From: Cristatella mucedo
Lineage: Eukaryota; Bryozoa; Phylactolaemata; Cristatellidae
Reading direction: 5' to 3'
Length of the DNA: 64,000 bases
Assembly (NCBI GenBank): GCA_009760855.2
Contig: WPIO01000015.1
Coordinates: forward strand, 5,935,001-5,999,000
The number at the start of each line of letters is the position of its first letter. Positions within the stretch are counted from its first letter, which is position 1. Below are positions 10,601-38,552 of this stretch, one piece after another. The notes beneath the pieces were generated by a model. The model was not told the origin of the DNA and made no database searches. It saw only the letters and a program-made list of their open reading frames with translations. A program made the translations under genes and the position numbers.

Positions 10601-11410
10601 ATCAGTAATGGCCTGTCACACAAGTATTTTAGCGAAGAACTGAGAGAAATTATCTATAAACAAATATAGTAATTTCAACACAAAACTTTCACAACCTGTA
10701 TTGAACGAAGAATAAGCGTATTTTACATCTGAGCACATCTCAGTGAAGCACTCGTGGCTGTTTACTATCGTCACTACTGGGTCGAGATGCAGTTTAGACA
10801 GTCAGAAGGAGGTCAGCATATCCCAACAGTGAGAGGCATTGTCTATGGTGAGCAACCGATTTAAACGGTGGCCCGTGCGATAAGCTGCGTGTCTTATAGC
10901 CAAGCGATTCACGAAGTACGATAGCTACCTGCGCCACCAACCTCGTCAGATCGCATGGACTGAAGGAATGAAAACCCGGGTGGGGTGGTCTCGGATATAC
11001 AGCTACCGGAGCTGGGCGTCATCCACGTTTCGGTAAGCAGAAATGTTTCCAGCTTCTCCTGGACAGCCTGATTGTGGACAAGTAACTCCTTCGTTTTTAG
11101 GGAGCGGACGTTTAACAGGCGAAATTTAAGAAGCTGTCAAGCAACTGGAGCGACGCCGATTAAGTGGCTTGCATTCTAGTCGGCATGTAGCTGATGTGGC
11201 TTTGACGGAGTTCAATTGGCCCTAGGTACATGTGATATCCAGCGATCAGCACTGGTCTGCGGCTCCGAGAATGGATCAGTTGTCCTGAGTCAACCAGTGC
11301 CGTACTGCAGGTCAGGGTGAGGTCGCTCGCTGTAGTATAGGCACACTGGCTGTAAAGCAGATTCGGCCAACAACCTATTGCTTGATGAGGCCAAACTTGA
11401 TGTGCATTCA
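7636..11410 (-). mobile_element. LINE B long copy, endonuclease to 3' end, decayed
   Basis: The most complete retrotransposon here, read right to left. An N-terminal region lies at 11410-11160, and the start of the APE-type endonuclease at about 11140-10900 (LLNVRSLKTKELLVHNQAV, TETWMTP). An endonuclease end and linker follow at 10425-10000 (DHCSVSFTV, ALDKHAPVRS), then a further linker near 9640 (NLLADAERSHY). Reverse-transcriptase pieces are at 9236-9000 ([34 protein letters not shown]), 8846-8652 (GVPQSSILGSLLFSIYT, with the active-site motif decayed to YAADTQL) and 8601-8413 (NDDKTELLLIG, RNLGVVFNS). The 3' end is at about 7740-7636 and finishes in ACATTAAAT-type repeats. Stops, frameshifts and an apparently foreign block at 9738-10005 show it is dead. 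It is related to L2/CR1 but distinct from LINE A. Confidence 0.88.
9738..10005. other. Sequence block interrupting the LINE B linker
   Basis: On either side, LINE B coding similarity is readable: KSGSDEDAVNFKDFPRVYTR near 10060 and NLLADAERSHY near 9610. The roughly 270 bases between show none and look unrelated. No clear terminal repeats or target duplication were found. It could be an inserted element or simply diverged linker. Confidence 0.35.
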
Positions 11411-12469
11411 CAACTTCTCAGGGTCTACTACTAGCAGCTCCTGCACCAGTTGTTCTTCCCTACTGAGAACTCGGTCCCTGTCGTCAGTCCATCAACAAAA
11501 TAAACTTTGTGAGATCTCCTGGGAGGCTCTTCAGAAATGACACCATTTTGAAGTCTCATATAACCTCCCACCCCTAGTTGCCGCACTGGAAGGCACTCTC
11601 GGCGTCTCGTGAAGGATCCCCCGGAAGTGAAGCAGTACCTTAAGAGGTCAGTCCAGCTCTGCCGAATTCTCGGGGTAGCAAACTTGCTTCACGACCCTCT
11701 TCTCTACCTTGTACCCTTCTATAAAATATCGTTATTACATAATTATTGATTAATGTACAAGAAATTCCTTCTAGCGAGCAGCAATTGTTCCCCTTTCTTC
11801 CAAGAGTTCTCTTGCTATGCCCGCTCGTGAAATTAGGTGCCGTGGAGGGGGGAGCTCTTCTTGATATCCGACAGACGTGCCGAAGAATGCTTTGTAGGTT
11901 TCACACGTTGTAGATAATGCTTTCACGGCTTTTATCTTGATAAATTGTCCACACACTTAGAAAAATGTCTCTGCTGGTTACAATTAACCACTTGATGCCA
12001 TACCAATTAAATATGGCTATTCCCTACTCTCTTACTCTGCAATAACATAAATTGAAATAGCCGCTTAAGGCAACTGTACTCGTACACTTATGTGGGTACT
12101 ACTCTATCGTGGTAAGTCGTGGGGATCGTTCCATCACTTCGGGATGATGCAGAACAGCTCGTGCTATTTGTTCGAACCTGATGCACAGTGTCTTACATTA
12201 AAATGAGGCGATTTCAAAATTACCTTGTCCTGACCAAGTTTTTGGAGAACATATGCTATTGCATAGTAGTTTTAGGCATATATGATTAGAAAAACACACT
12301 TTATTCACGGTAAATAAATACGATTGAAATCTGTTACCTGATGTATGGTGTAGCGTTGCTGCTGGCCAGATGTGCTTAATTACATGGGTTGCTTCGAAGG
12401 GGCCATTCTACTTTCTTCTGCGTCTTTTATTTCTTGTATTGCTTCAGTCTGGCTGCCCTCATGTGAAAT
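11411..12469. other. Unassigned spacer
   Basis: Possibly includes the 5' region of the LINE B copy up to about 11700, but no readable ORF1 or UTR was recognised. The rest is AT-rich with no gene or repeat that I can support. Confidence 0.35.
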
Positions 12470-13190
12470 AGTAATAATACATATGTATGGCACCCTCAGA
12501 GAACTTAATCTCAGCCTACACACCTAACATATGTTGGGTAGGAAATGTGTCAATTGGTTAGTGATAACATGAGCAGTGTCAGCAACCACTAGCACCCAAA
12601 GGACAAATCACACGGACGGAGCTAACGAACAGTTGGATTTTTGCTGCTTTTCAAATGCCGTCAAGTCATCTTGTGACGTCAATCGAGAGCAAGCTCCAGG
12701 CTTTGGGAGCTTACGAGTTGAAGGGGAGGCCTGAAAAGGATTCGTGGTTTTATTGAGGCACAGCCAGCCGGCCAATAAGGTGAAGAAGAGTATGGTGCTA
12801 CTATGGGAAGGAAGCCGGATTAGGAAGTATTTCAAATAAGTAGGCAGGAGACAGAGAGCAATGAGACCAAAAAGTGAGCAGCAGAAACTTAAACTCCACG
12901 CCATACTTGATGGAGAGCCAGTGCAGATTGGTGAGAGGTGGTTCAATACGGCAGTTGCAACAGTAAGGACAGGTAAGCCTAGGTGCAGAGTTGTGCACCA
13001 ACTGTAAGCACCTTATTGCCCAGCCAGAAAGACCTGCAAGTAACGATTTCCTGAAAGCTCGGTTATGGTATATCACCAATGCATGGATCAGCGTGGCTGA
13101 GGTATCCTTACGAAAGCAAGTCTATGTTTTTGCATCTTGCATTAAACTGCCTTCAGAAGCCGGGCCAACGATCAAGCCGTAAGATTTAAG
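12470..13190 (-). mobile_element. Diverged LINE A-related fragment
   Basis: The minus strand encodes a reverse-transcriptase C-terminus of the LINE A type but clearly diverged: SLLAGLSGWAIRCLQLVHNSA, RIEPPLTNLHWLSIKYGVEF, AYLFEILPNPASF. The left end has the corresponding 3' UTR and a degraded hairpin (GGCACCCTCAGAGAACTTAA) with a TAGTAATAATA tail. It may represent a separate subfamily (compare 19985-20720). Confidence 0.8.
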
Positions 13191-13528
13191 GCAAGCACCA
13201 CGTATCTATAACGAACCCGGCAAGTAATCCGGATCGGCATAGATTCGATCAGTGTCGTCAAAAAGCTGTCACGACTAAGATCACTTCAAGGAAGGATCGG
13301 CGAGAATCGCTCAGTTCGTCTCACTCGTTCCTGCTTGCCTACAATTCCGGCGGTGTAAACGCTGTCTCTCGGCCGTGCTGGCAATCGGTGATGTCGTGAG
13401 AAGCAGACAGCTCAGCATCTACTGGTAGCTTGCCCTACCAGGTCTCAGACACGTACTGGTATTTGTTCCAGGTTGTGACCTTAGCTAAAGTGCACCATGT
13501 TTGATCTAGTTAAGTATGGTAAAGATTA
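13191..13528. other. Unassigned spacer
   Basis: No gene, repeat or regulatory motif recognised between the LINE A-related fragment and the SINE1 piece. Confidence 0.35.
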
Positions 13529-13601
13529 GCTGTTTAACAGTCTCATTTATTTAGCAGCAGAACAGCCTTAACGGCTATGACCATCGATTGCAGTGGGCCA
13601 T
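13529..13601 (-). mobile_element. SINE1 3' piece
   Basis: Only the SINE1 tail is present: the AGCCGTTAAGGCTGTTCTGC hairpin, AAATGAGACTGTTAAACAGC and a trace of the body. The tRNA-derived head is missing. Confidence 0.75.
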
Positions 13602-13904
13602 GTGGTTCGGTTCGCCCATCAGAGAGCCAGCCGATGAACAACGCCAATTGTTTATTGTACAAGGCACGGAGCAGCAAGACGCACGACTGCCTTCGCCCCC
13701 TTCTCACACTCGAGTCTCTCCCCTTCTCCACTCCTCTGGTTGACCCCGATGATTCATCGAGGACCACAACTGTGCAGCGGCCGACCCTGATGGTGAATTC
13801 ACCATCTGGCCACCAGGGGTTACCGGCCGGTGTCCATGCCACATCACAGGCTCATTAGAGGAGCCGGCATACACTCAAACTACAGGCCATACAGGATTAT
13901 TCAC

Positions 13905-14165
13905 ATAAAGGATGAATCGTAGGGACCACGAAATGCTTTGATAACTAGATGTGCTTTTAGTTTCTTTTTAAATGTGGTCAAGTCAGGAGATGTCGTGATG
14001 CAAGTAGGGATTGAGTTCCAGGCATTGGGAGCATACGAACAAAAGACACAGTGTCCAAAAGATTTGACGTTCGGACGAGGTATAGGTAAACGATTCCGAA
14101 AAGCGGGTGGTACAACGCTTAGCCTGGTGGGGGAGTAGATCTGATCGGTACGCTGGAGCCAAAGA
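13905..14165 (-). mobile_element. LINE A fragment
   Basis: The minus strand contains the LINE A segment FGHCVFCSYAPNAWNSIPT and the start of the 3' UTR around AAATGTGGTCAAGTCAGGAG (plus strand). It is truncated at both ends and followed directly by a SINE1 head at its 5' side. Confidence 0.8.
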
Positions 14166-14202
14166 AGAACAACCACCTTACCTAGTGTTCCATTGCGGCT
14201 CA
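14164..14202 (-). mobile_element. SINE1b 5' head fragment
   Basis: On the minus strand GAGCCGCAATGGAACACTAG followed by GTAAGGTGGTTGTTC matches the tRNA-like head of the SINE1b subfamily seen at 57030 and 62908. It is a 39-base remnant with no tail. Confidence 0.65.
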
Positions 14203-14284
14203 TCAATAGACTTGCAAGCAAGAAGGCACTCAGGCCCCTGGTTAAGTAGGACCCCTGGTTACTGACATGCACTGAATCATGCAC

Positions 14285-14515
14285 AAGTAAGCATGCAAAG
14301 CACGCCGAGATAAGAAGTACAGGCTCGCTGGGGCCAAGGGAAAGCTGAGAGGAACAGATGCTCCTTTAGCCGAGACTTAAAGATTGAAAAGTCACTGTAG
14401 GTGGTGACAGAAGCCAAAACGAGTTCCAGACTTTTGGTGCATTGGGACTATAGGCCCGATCACTAAAAGATTTCAATTTAGTGGACAGAGCGGCAAGACA
14501 GCTGGAAGCGCCGGG
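14285..14515 (-). mobile_element. Very diverged LINE C-terminal fragment
   Basis: On the minus strand a broken frame reads about SDRAYSPNAPKVWNS, then SRLKEHLFLSAF, matching the position of SFGDRAFSSYAPKAWNSL and LKTHLFRTAF in LINE A. It appears older than the other copies or from a related family. Confidence 0.5.
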
Positions 14516-14739
14516 CGGGGGGGGGGTGCGAAAGCACACAAGAGAAGCAAGGACAGTGCGGGAGCCAGGGAGCTTTTACCCCCCCCCCCATCACCTACAG
14601 AGGGGCAGTGAGCTGGGCCACACCTCCAGTTTCTATGGGGGGGGGGGGGAGTAGGGAGGAGGCAAGCGACAGTCACCAACGAAGAAAGTTATTTCATAGT
14701 ACCACTCAACGAGCCGAGATCGTGCCGAGTAAACACTAC

Positions 14740-14845
14740 CTCATTTGCAGCAAATGTAAAGTGCCTAGAAAGAGATTGATTTCTCCGAGGGCCCTAACAC
14801 AGTATTAGTATTGTTATTGTTACTACTATTGTTATTATCAATATA
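14740..14845 (+). mobile_element. LINE A solo 3' end, plus orientation
   Basis: CAGCAAATGTAAAGTGCCTA then GAAAGAGATTGATTTCTCCG, AGGGCCCTA, and an ATT-rich tail (TTATTGTTACTACTATTG). This is the LINE A terminal hairpin and tail with no coding part. Confidence 0.75.
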
Positions 14846-17190
14846 TTATGAAACACTGATTCTTTGCTATAATTTTTCATTAGTTGCTAGTCTAGTATCG
14901 CCAAAATTAAAATTTTGCAGGCCGTGCCGTCTCTAGATGAAAGTCATGGATCCACCACTGAGCGAAGAGGTCTGATAAGTTGGCTGTTGTAAGTGAGCTA
15001 AGCCACTGATAAGCAATTTAAGAGCTTTCTGTGGATTTTCTGAGTCGAGTAGTGATCAATCCTACAATCCTCAATCCTACATGACTAGACTGCTCATAAA
15101 TGACTAGGAGTCTTCTTCCCCTGCGTCCCTGTGCCTATTACCCACATCACAGCTGACGTATATTGAAAATATTTAGATAGTAGCCTGTAGGGCAGTGGAT
15201 GAAAAGTAAACTTTTTCATGTCAGTCAGGTAGGGGTTTAACAACCATCGTTGACCAGGAGTTGCACGTGCTGTGTCCACTTGCCAATCTCGTTTAGCCAT
15301 TAATATACTGCACATGAAGCCTAACCTTTCTTTGTGTGTACCTCACCGGAACTGCAAGGACTGTGCCATTGCTACACTGCAAGTATACTGCTTCTATAGC
15401 TTACTCTCAAAGCCTTAGCGGCTAGCGACGCCGTATTTCGGCCACGAGCACGTGGCTACTGTGAAAAATCAAGAGGAAAGGGAAACAAAAACAGAGAAGA
15501 CAGACGGCTGGACAACATATGACAGAGTCGGCAGTAGGAGCCAAGTCGGCATGAACTATGGACTTGAGCCTATTGACCTGCAGAAGCCTGGAGCAAGCCA
15601 TCACGTGAGTGTATCTGCCGGCCTACATGTCATGGGCACCACCACGTTGACTACATAAAAAACTAACCTACATTGCATCGGCTTTTCTCTAAGCCATCCA
15701 CCAACTGGCCGACCCAGGGCACACTTTTACCATACGATGAGAAGAAAATAATGGTTGCAGTTCGTGCAAAAGAAAGAACCCAATAATTGATGGCCTTCGT
15801 GGATTGGGTCGACCCGGGGCAAATTTATGCAAAATGCAATGCATTTTGGATTTTTTGGCTATGTGCGGGTTTCAAATTTAGATCGAGATTTATATATGAC
15901 AGAATGAGTTTTTTATTACTTGAATTCACAGTTCAGTCGGCTGTTTCTTTAATACTCTACAATGCAGCTAAGATTTCTTCATTTAAAGGCCATTCTGGCT
16001 TATGCATCGATGTCCGGCTGTAGAAGTTTGACTGTGTGTCTTATGGCAGCACTGCAGGGGGAAAGAGCCCAGCAGCCTCGTTAGCAGCATCAAACTGGGC
16101 CGCTAGTCGGAGTAGTAAAAGCCATTTAGGTGCACCAGCACTGGTGGAAACAGAAGGAACAGCTGCTGTTCAACAGATGTAGTAAAGGAATGAAACCGAA
16201 CCAACAGAGTGGATCGTCAATCCATCGACTCGGTGGTTCCCCCTAGGCTCGGTCAGCTTTCTCGAAAAAAGCAGAAATTGCTTCACTCTCATGAATCATT
16301 CGTTCTGCACTTTGAGCAAGCTACAACTGCAAAATTAGCTGATGACCTTTTCTAGCATTCGTCTTGCGATTGAAATCTCTCAGGGAGCAATAAAATGCTT
16401 TCGTAATCATCGATAATAGTCACAAATATTTAAAAATTATTAGTATTATCCCTATTGTCAGGGAGTCACTAGTCCGACTCCGTAGGTGCCCGTACTGCAG
16501 ACGATGCTTCATATTTGTCACAGGTCATATGTTGGCATTTCGATGGACATGACCGCATGGTCCAACCTTGAGAATCCCGATTGTCTTTCTAGATATGTCC
16601 TACTTAATATTTCCACGAGACTCATCCAATTGCCTCAATATTTTGCCATGTTACACAAGCTAATCTAAAAAATTCTTCACTATCCTTCGAAGACACCTGG
16701 TTAACATCTGGGCCTAATATTGACTGAATAGACATTCAGAATTATAACTATCCTAAAATGCATCAATGACTACTTGAGCTGATTTTCGGCATCGGTAAAT
16801 AGTGACCCGAAAACTCGGGCGTAGTCGTGGACCCCAAATGGAGCACTGTATAGGCAGCAGATAAACTTTTCGTCAATTCACACCGCCTAGCTTCCCCAGA
16901 TGTCAAGAGTGCCATACCAAAGCAAAGGCAACCTGAGCTTGAGAAAGGCTTGGAACCAGGCACAGTGCTGGGCTGGCCCGTTTTTTTGAACCGACACTCG
17001 GCCTATTGTTACATGCCTTTCAATGTTGGAGCTTCATTATTCATTCCCTCTGCATGCAACTCTGCCCCAAAGAAGCTAGCAATAAACGAGGCCACAAAAG
17101 CTAAAGAGCGCTAGCTTTACTGATTTAGCATCTTCGATCATCAAACTACTCGATCGCTTGTCTCCGAAACTGCACCACCATCGTTCGTCT
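14846..17190. other. Unassigned spacer
   Basis: About 2.3 kb in which I recognise no gene, repeat family or microsatellite. Open frames of 60-78 codons are present but have no motif, splice context or biased composition. Confidence 0.4.
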
Positions 17191-17196
17191 CAACAA

Positions 17197-17202
17197 TTTA
17201 TT
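17197..17202 (-). terminator. Possible poly(A) signal of the RBMS-like gene
   Basis: The first canonical AATAAA that I find on the minus strand downstream of the RBMS-like stop codon (18839) is here, which would give a 3' UTR of about 1.6 kb. A non-canonical signal closer to the stop is equally possible. Confidence 0.3.
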
Positions 17203-18838
17203 CCAGGCCAGTGTTGCAATTTCAAAAATCACAAAAGGACAGCCAGCTGTTCAAGCACAGGGCGCCGCGGTATGTACAAAAAAGTGATAGCCCCACGAGG
17301 ATGCGATGTCATACGGCGCCACTATCGAGTGGCCTCGCAAATTGTGCCTGTTTCCGGCTACAAGTCGTCAAAACACGATTACTCTATTGAACCTCGGGCT
17401 CCAGCTGATCACGATAGAAAAATAGTTCCGCACGGACAAGGAAACAACTGCCAACCACCAGTCAGCGCCTGTTTGTGTGAATGTGAATAAAAGAAGAATA
17501 ACACCAAGCTAGAATGACAACGAAGCTTCCAAGAGGCTTCGTGAGCCGCAAATGTGTACACTATTCACGAGTGCACTCACTCGTTTCTGGCCGCTGAATC
17601 TCGCGCCCGGAGAGAGGGAGAGAAAGCATGCAGCATGCCACAGCACCGTGGTCGCGGTTCCGTTCGGCTCGTGCGCGGCTGGCGATCCGATTTTAAGCTG
17701 CAGTCTGTTCTCTGCCTGATGGGTTTTCCCTGCTGTTTACGTCTCTACAGTTCAGACTACTGGAAGGTGAAGCCAGCATGAAGCCCGCGAGAGCGTAAAA
17801 CACGCACGGCTCGCTGGCCGCAACTACAGCTGGCTTCGAGCGAAACTTGCAACTACTGACATACTGGGATGGGAGCTATATAGTAAGACACATACGTCCA
17901 GCTTTGTATACACCAAATCCGGGAGGAAAAAATGAACATTAAACTTATCACTGCTACGCGAATCGTGAGACAAAGGTACGTGTACATACTCCAAAAAAAA
18001 GCAAGTTTAAAGACTCGGCAAAGAAAGCGCGGAAAGGCCAACGCCGGCCAGTCGCACACACGAAAGATAGGAAAAGTGGGCGCAGGCAGCGCGGTCACAT
18101 AGGCTTCGGCCAGCGCTCGACGTCCCGCGGCCCCTGCACGACTCGGCCACGGTGGCCGGACATCCGGTTGCCGTCGCCTCCTTGCGGCACAACCGGCCGG
18201 CCGTCGCTGCGCGGCCATCGCCACCGAGACGAAAGAAAGGCGAGTCCATACGCACATACACATACATAGGAAAAACACACGATGTCACACGATGATAACA
18301 AAAATAGTACTCGGTCTCCACTCCTAACAACTGAAAACTTCCAAAAAATAGTCTAGCAGGTGACTGCAACTACTTTATAATCCGCAGCGTGCTACGGACG
18401 TCACGCCCTCTCGGCAGTACCACTACGGTCTGTCTATACATATGCATGTATACGCGCACAGACACTCTGACGCACCAGTCCCTGGTGTGTCCTGTTACAT
18501 CTGTCTGCACCCACCGCCATGTCCCTCCTACTCCTCCTCCTCCTAGCGCAACTTCATAGAAGTTTGAAGAGAAGTTTCCAGTTGCTCGTTTGTTAATAAG
18601 TTAGATTTCCGATTCTCACCTTTCCTACAATGACAGACAACGACGTGGTCGTACGGCTAGTGCACTGCTGCCCACCGACAGACAAACGGGGGGGGGGGAG
18701 GCATGCGGGCGGCAGCGTAGCGCCACCAATCGGGCGACTGCGCGCTGCGCCTCTGCTGAGCAGCTGCTCAGGCAGCTCTGCGAGCAGCTCTCACCCCAAT
18801 CAAGCACACGCACGCGGGTTGCCGGCTGACGCAGCTCG
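17200..18838 (-). other. Probable 3' UTR / downstream region of the RBMS-like gene
   Basis: There are no open frames of interest. The region includes a (TCC)n-like run near 18530 and CpG-rich DNA at 18010-18230. It is assigned as 3' UTR only because it follows the stop codon on the minus strand. Confidence 0.3.
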
Positions 18839-34747
<15,909 letters not shown>

Positions 34748-35960
34748 CTGTGGCCGATTCTACATTGAATTACATTGACACGTTGCAAGGCACCACCATG
34801 GGGTGAGGACATGGAAGCAGCCGCGACCATTCGACAGATGGGCCGGACACAGAGCCATTCAAGGTAGAGTAAGGTCAAAATTCGATTCGAGAACATACAA
34901 AGTGCCTACCAGTGCCTACCTACGCAGTGCCTACCCACCTGCATCATGTGTCGTCCAGATTGAGGATTACGTCGCTGGCCGTCGGCTGGCTTCGGCAGCT
35001 GTGGCTTGGGTACCTAAAACAGTAGCAGCCTGTAGCCTCGAAGCCTCGTCCGGCTGCAGCTCGGCCTGCTCGCCCCACGGGGCAGGCTACTCGCCTCGTG
35101 GCGCAGCGCTGCCGCCCTGTCGGCGAGCGCCTGTGCAATGCGTACCCAGTGGCTGGGCCGCATTGCACGGCACTGCCTGAGCGCAGACGCCTGCTCCAGC
35201 AGGAGACCTGCAGCAGCTGCTGCGAAGATGTGGCAGCCGACAAACATGGTTAACGTCAATGGACAGCGAGCGAGGGAGCATGCTGGACGTCGATCTTCAG
35301 CTTGCTCACAAACAGGCCAGAGAAATCAAAGAAATGCTCGGGTCGTCGGGTCGGGAGCGGCGGTTCACAGGCTACGAGATCAACCCTGCGCCCGACCCCC
35401 ACCCCAGCTCCCGCTCCGAGGTGCAACTTTTTTCGGAGCTCAATCGTGCGACAGAACACCAATTAATTCGGTCGCTGTGCATTCAGCAAGTGGGCGCTTC
35501 ACTTGCAACCACCGCTAAGTGCTCGTGGGAGTTATCTCGGCACTGCCGCCCTTGCCAGCAGCAGCGGATGCGGGCCTCCAGCTGCTGCTCCTGGGTTTGC
35601 TTTCCAGCTGCTGTACACGAAGATGCCCGCCGCACATTTCCTGGACTCGAATGGACATGCAGGTTGCACTCCCTTACTCGGAAATGCGTTCGGAAAACCG
35701 CACCGCACCGCCAGCTGCACCGAAGCAGCAGCAGCTAATAATGGCAGCACCAGAAAGCGGCATTTGTTCGGGGTCGCATACGACAGCTTGGCACTAACTC
35801 ACCAAACCGTTCGAGAGCATAGAGAACCAGGCCTGGGGGATGCTAAGGCCTCCGCGGGCCTGGCTGAAGTGGGGCTGAGGTGGGGATGAAGGAAGCAGCT
35901 GTCCCCATCCCTGTGGCCGAGAACGATGGCTCCTTTACCTCATTGACCTTCTTGAACTCT
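34748..35960. other. Moderately GC-rich stretch upstream of RBMS-like exon 1
   Basis: Contains many CAG/CTG-rich words and several antisense-looking open frames (for example 35259-35738 +), none with a motif. It could be intron or 5' UTR of the RBMS-like gene; no exon could be proven. Confidence 0.35.
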
Positions 35961-35969
35961 GCAGCCCCT

Positions 35970-36118
35970 GTCGTCTGGTTGCCACCCTGGTTTGGCGCAG
36001 GGGTAAAATGGTCACCTTGAACGACCAGGGTCGTTCGTTCGAGACCTTTGGCGAGAATGTGAAGCATCTGGATAGCGATTAGGTTCCTTAAGGCGCAACA
36101 CAAATGAATCATATTTTC
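35970..36118 (+). mobile_element. SINE2 copy (diverged)
   Basis: A tRNA-like head (CCTGGTTTGGCGCAGGGGTA) and B-box-like GTTCGTTCGAGACC are followed by a LINE A-type tail: AGCATCTGGATAGCGATTAG, GTTCCTTAAGGCGCAACACA, AATGAATCATA. The hairpin is degraded compared with the copies at 43062 and 51186. Confidence 0.7.
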
Positions 36119-36274
36119 TTTTATTTATCGGTTCACTCTCTTGGCCGTCTTGCAACTAGTCACTCGCTGGGGCATCGGCCAGTCCTTCATTGAGGAGTGA
36201 TGCATCGATTACCCAAGAACATCATAACAGCAGCCACGGAAAGAGGAAGCGCCTGGCGATCGTGAGTTGCACTC

Positions 36275-36390
36275 GACTGTATTTAACGAGGCCCGATTTT
36301 GGCAATGTTCCTTAGCTGAAAGTAGTCTGAAGTGACAGTGGAGAAAACGTGCTCATCTAATCACAAATCGTTTTGGAATCACGGGCTCAG
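36275..36390 (-). mobile_element. LINE A internal fragment
   Basis: Plus-strand words CGAGGCCCGATTTTGGCAATG, GCTGAAAGTAGTC and TGCTCATCTAATCACAAATC match the segment at 620-715 of the first LINE A copy in the same (minus) orientation. About 115 bases remain. Confidence 0.7.
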
Positions 36391-36411
36391 ATTACAGGCA
36401 GACATCACAAC

Positions 36412-36745
36412 CTTGATGGTTAGATCTTTATTTTTGCTCGGCAGGTCCTAGACTAAGGAACTCATCTCCACAATGCTTAAGCAACGACATCTACTCTCCT
36501 GCTGTCGACTACAGCACATCTTTTCCAGCCGTCCTGAGCTGCTAAGTTAAGTCCACACTACTCACCACCTCAACTACTCTCCTGACTCAGCTACGCTTCT
36601 CACTTTCTCTTTGTTGCTTCAGATGAAGTCTGTTGGCAAGCGAATGCGTACCGAAAGCCGCTTAGGCTTCGAATGCGCTATACAAGACTCTCCTTCGTAA
36701 CACTTCCACAGTCTTTGTGGCTTTGTGTAGAGTAACAGACAGAGA
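36412..36745 (+). mobile_element. LINE B 3' fragment
   Basis: Shares CTCGGCAGGTCCTAGACTAA, CTCTCCTGCTGTCGACTACA, GATGAAGTCTGTTGGCAAGC and the 3' UTR GCGTACCGAAAGCCGCTTAG, CGCTATACAAGACTCTCCTTCG with the other LINE B copies. It ends near CAGACAGAGATACAT. Confidence 0.8.
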
Positions 36746-36836
36746 TACATGTTCCAACTTTCGGGTGAAAGTAGATTCGATGCCAGGGCACTAGTACAAC
36801 CAGAATTGGAGGAAGTATATGTACTCGTCAAACATG

Positions 36837-36837
<1 letters not shown>

Positions 36838-36887
<50 letters not shown>
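36838..36887 (+). repeat. (CA)n microsatellite
   Basis: An uninterrupted run of about 24 CA units, lying between a LINE B 3' end and a LINE A 3' end. Confidence 0.97.
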
Positions 36888-36888
<1 letters not shown>

Positions 36889-36913
36889 AACACAGAGAAA
36901 GAGAGCAGCAGGT

Positions 36914-37015
36914 ACTTAACAAGTAAACTGCCTAGAAAGAGATTTAGTTCTATAATGATGCAATACAAAATGTCTTTGTTATCATAATAACAATAATTAT
37001 TATTCGTATTATGGT
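36914..37015 (+). mobile_element. LINE A solo 3' end, plus orientation
   Basis: AACTGCCTAGAAAGAGATTT, AGTTCTATAATG and a tail with TAATAACAATAATTATTATT: the left half of the LINE A hairpin plus its ATT-rich tail. The right stem arm is lost. Confidence 0.6.
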
Positions 37016-37312
37016 ACATGACAATGGCCTTTCTGGATCAGTTCTTTCTGAGCACCGGGGAGTGAGATTCAGAGGAAGCATAGCTTGCTGCGGCCAGTCG
37101 GCAACTTACTTGCGGGTCACCGTTAGAAAAATGCAGGCAGGCCGGTGGATGTGGTCGGCCCATTGTAGCTTGGCGCCAAGCTGAGCTGTACTCCCATGAA
37201 GGTGCCACGCACGGGCTGACAGAGGCAGAAGAAACATGGACCCTCGCCATGCACAAAATGCACCCACCAAAAGAGCAGAGGCGGACGGCCGAATTATGCA
37301 GGAAGTCGTGGC

Positions 37313-37377
37313 GGGGGGGGGGGGGGGGGGTGGTGGTGGTGGTGGTGGTGGTGGTGGTGGTGGTGGTGGTGGTGGGA
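37313..37377 (+). repeat. G-run followed by (TGG)n
   Basis: Eighteen consecutive G residues are followed by about fifteen TGG units on the plus strand. It is a strong G-quadruplex-forming pattern. Confidence 0.97.
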
Positions 37378-38552
37378 GAGCACAAAGCAGCAAAGCTCGA
37401 GAGCATGTGATTAACAGAACAACACGGGACGTCGCATTCATAGACGAGCAGCTGGCCGGGAGTTCCGGGAAGATGGTTCGGGCTGATTGCTGCTGCCAAA
37501 GGAGCAGGTAAAATGACGACAGGCAAGCCGACCGATTTTGTGTCGTTCGTGTAGGTTAACATGGACCAACAAAGAGGGGAGAGTACGTATTCAGGACAGA
37601 TCTAAGGGGCCAAATTCTGAGGCCCTTACGAGTAGACTAGACAGGGCGGAGTTTGCAAACTAGCCTCCACCCACCACCTTATTTATCCCAGGGTGATCCC
37701 TAGGGGTGACTTTTACATAAACAGCCCTTAAAATTCAACTTCAGGCAGGCTCTTGAAAATTCACAATCGCTTATCTCCGGCCAGCTTCTACAGATCACCG
37801 GCTACCAAGTTTGCTTCTTGACTTCTGGTGAAAACAAGCTGCTGTATGCATAGAACGCTACCTTTAACCTTCATGCTGTTCAACAACTCTAGCGTCCTTA
37901 AATAATCTGCGGCTATCGCAGCACTGGCCAGCACACTAGTCCACTTGCTAGCGCAGTCTCCCCCCTGGCGCTGCGCAGTTCATCTTTACTCGCGAGCTTT
38001 CAAACTATCGTTCGGCAGCGCTGCTCATTGTCACTGCTGGTCACACAACACAAAATCCTTTACGCCAATAAGGAGGCTCACTGGAATGTGCTTGTCACCA
38101 CAAGTCCACACAAACGAGCTGCCAAATGCCACTACTAACTCTTTGGCCTTGAAATACCTATTAAGGTTTCTCAGCAAGCGATGTGGGCTAACCAGCCACA
38201 GAAAGCTCAGCAGCACAGGCCAAAAAAAGAAGCGTTGAGGCGATGGCTGCCGCGACTGCTTGAATGCAAACCGACCTTTTTCTCAGCGTTTGGGTCTACT
38301 ACTGCAGAAGGTTCGACCGGCTCACCACCTCCGCCATTTCTCGATTCACCATCGTTAGAGCTCATAGTCAATGATTTTTCCTCCTGCATCAGAAATCAGC
38401 TCGGAAATTAGCCAACAAAACACGCCTCGGAAAATGACAACGACGACGACAAACCACGAGCGGCGGCATAGGTCGGCAAAAGCGTGCACTTCCTTGATTA
38501 CGTGGCACGGCACGAGCACCAGGGAGGGAGGTGGGCAGCAGCAGTTAAGAAA
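37378..38552. other. Unassigned spacer
   Basis: No recognised gene or repeat family. Short open frames (for example 37945-38238 +) have no motif. Confidence 0.4.

Noticed and set aside
7636-11410. Active retrotransposon
   Set aside because: The active-site motif is changed, frames are broken many times and a foreign-looking block interrupts the linker.
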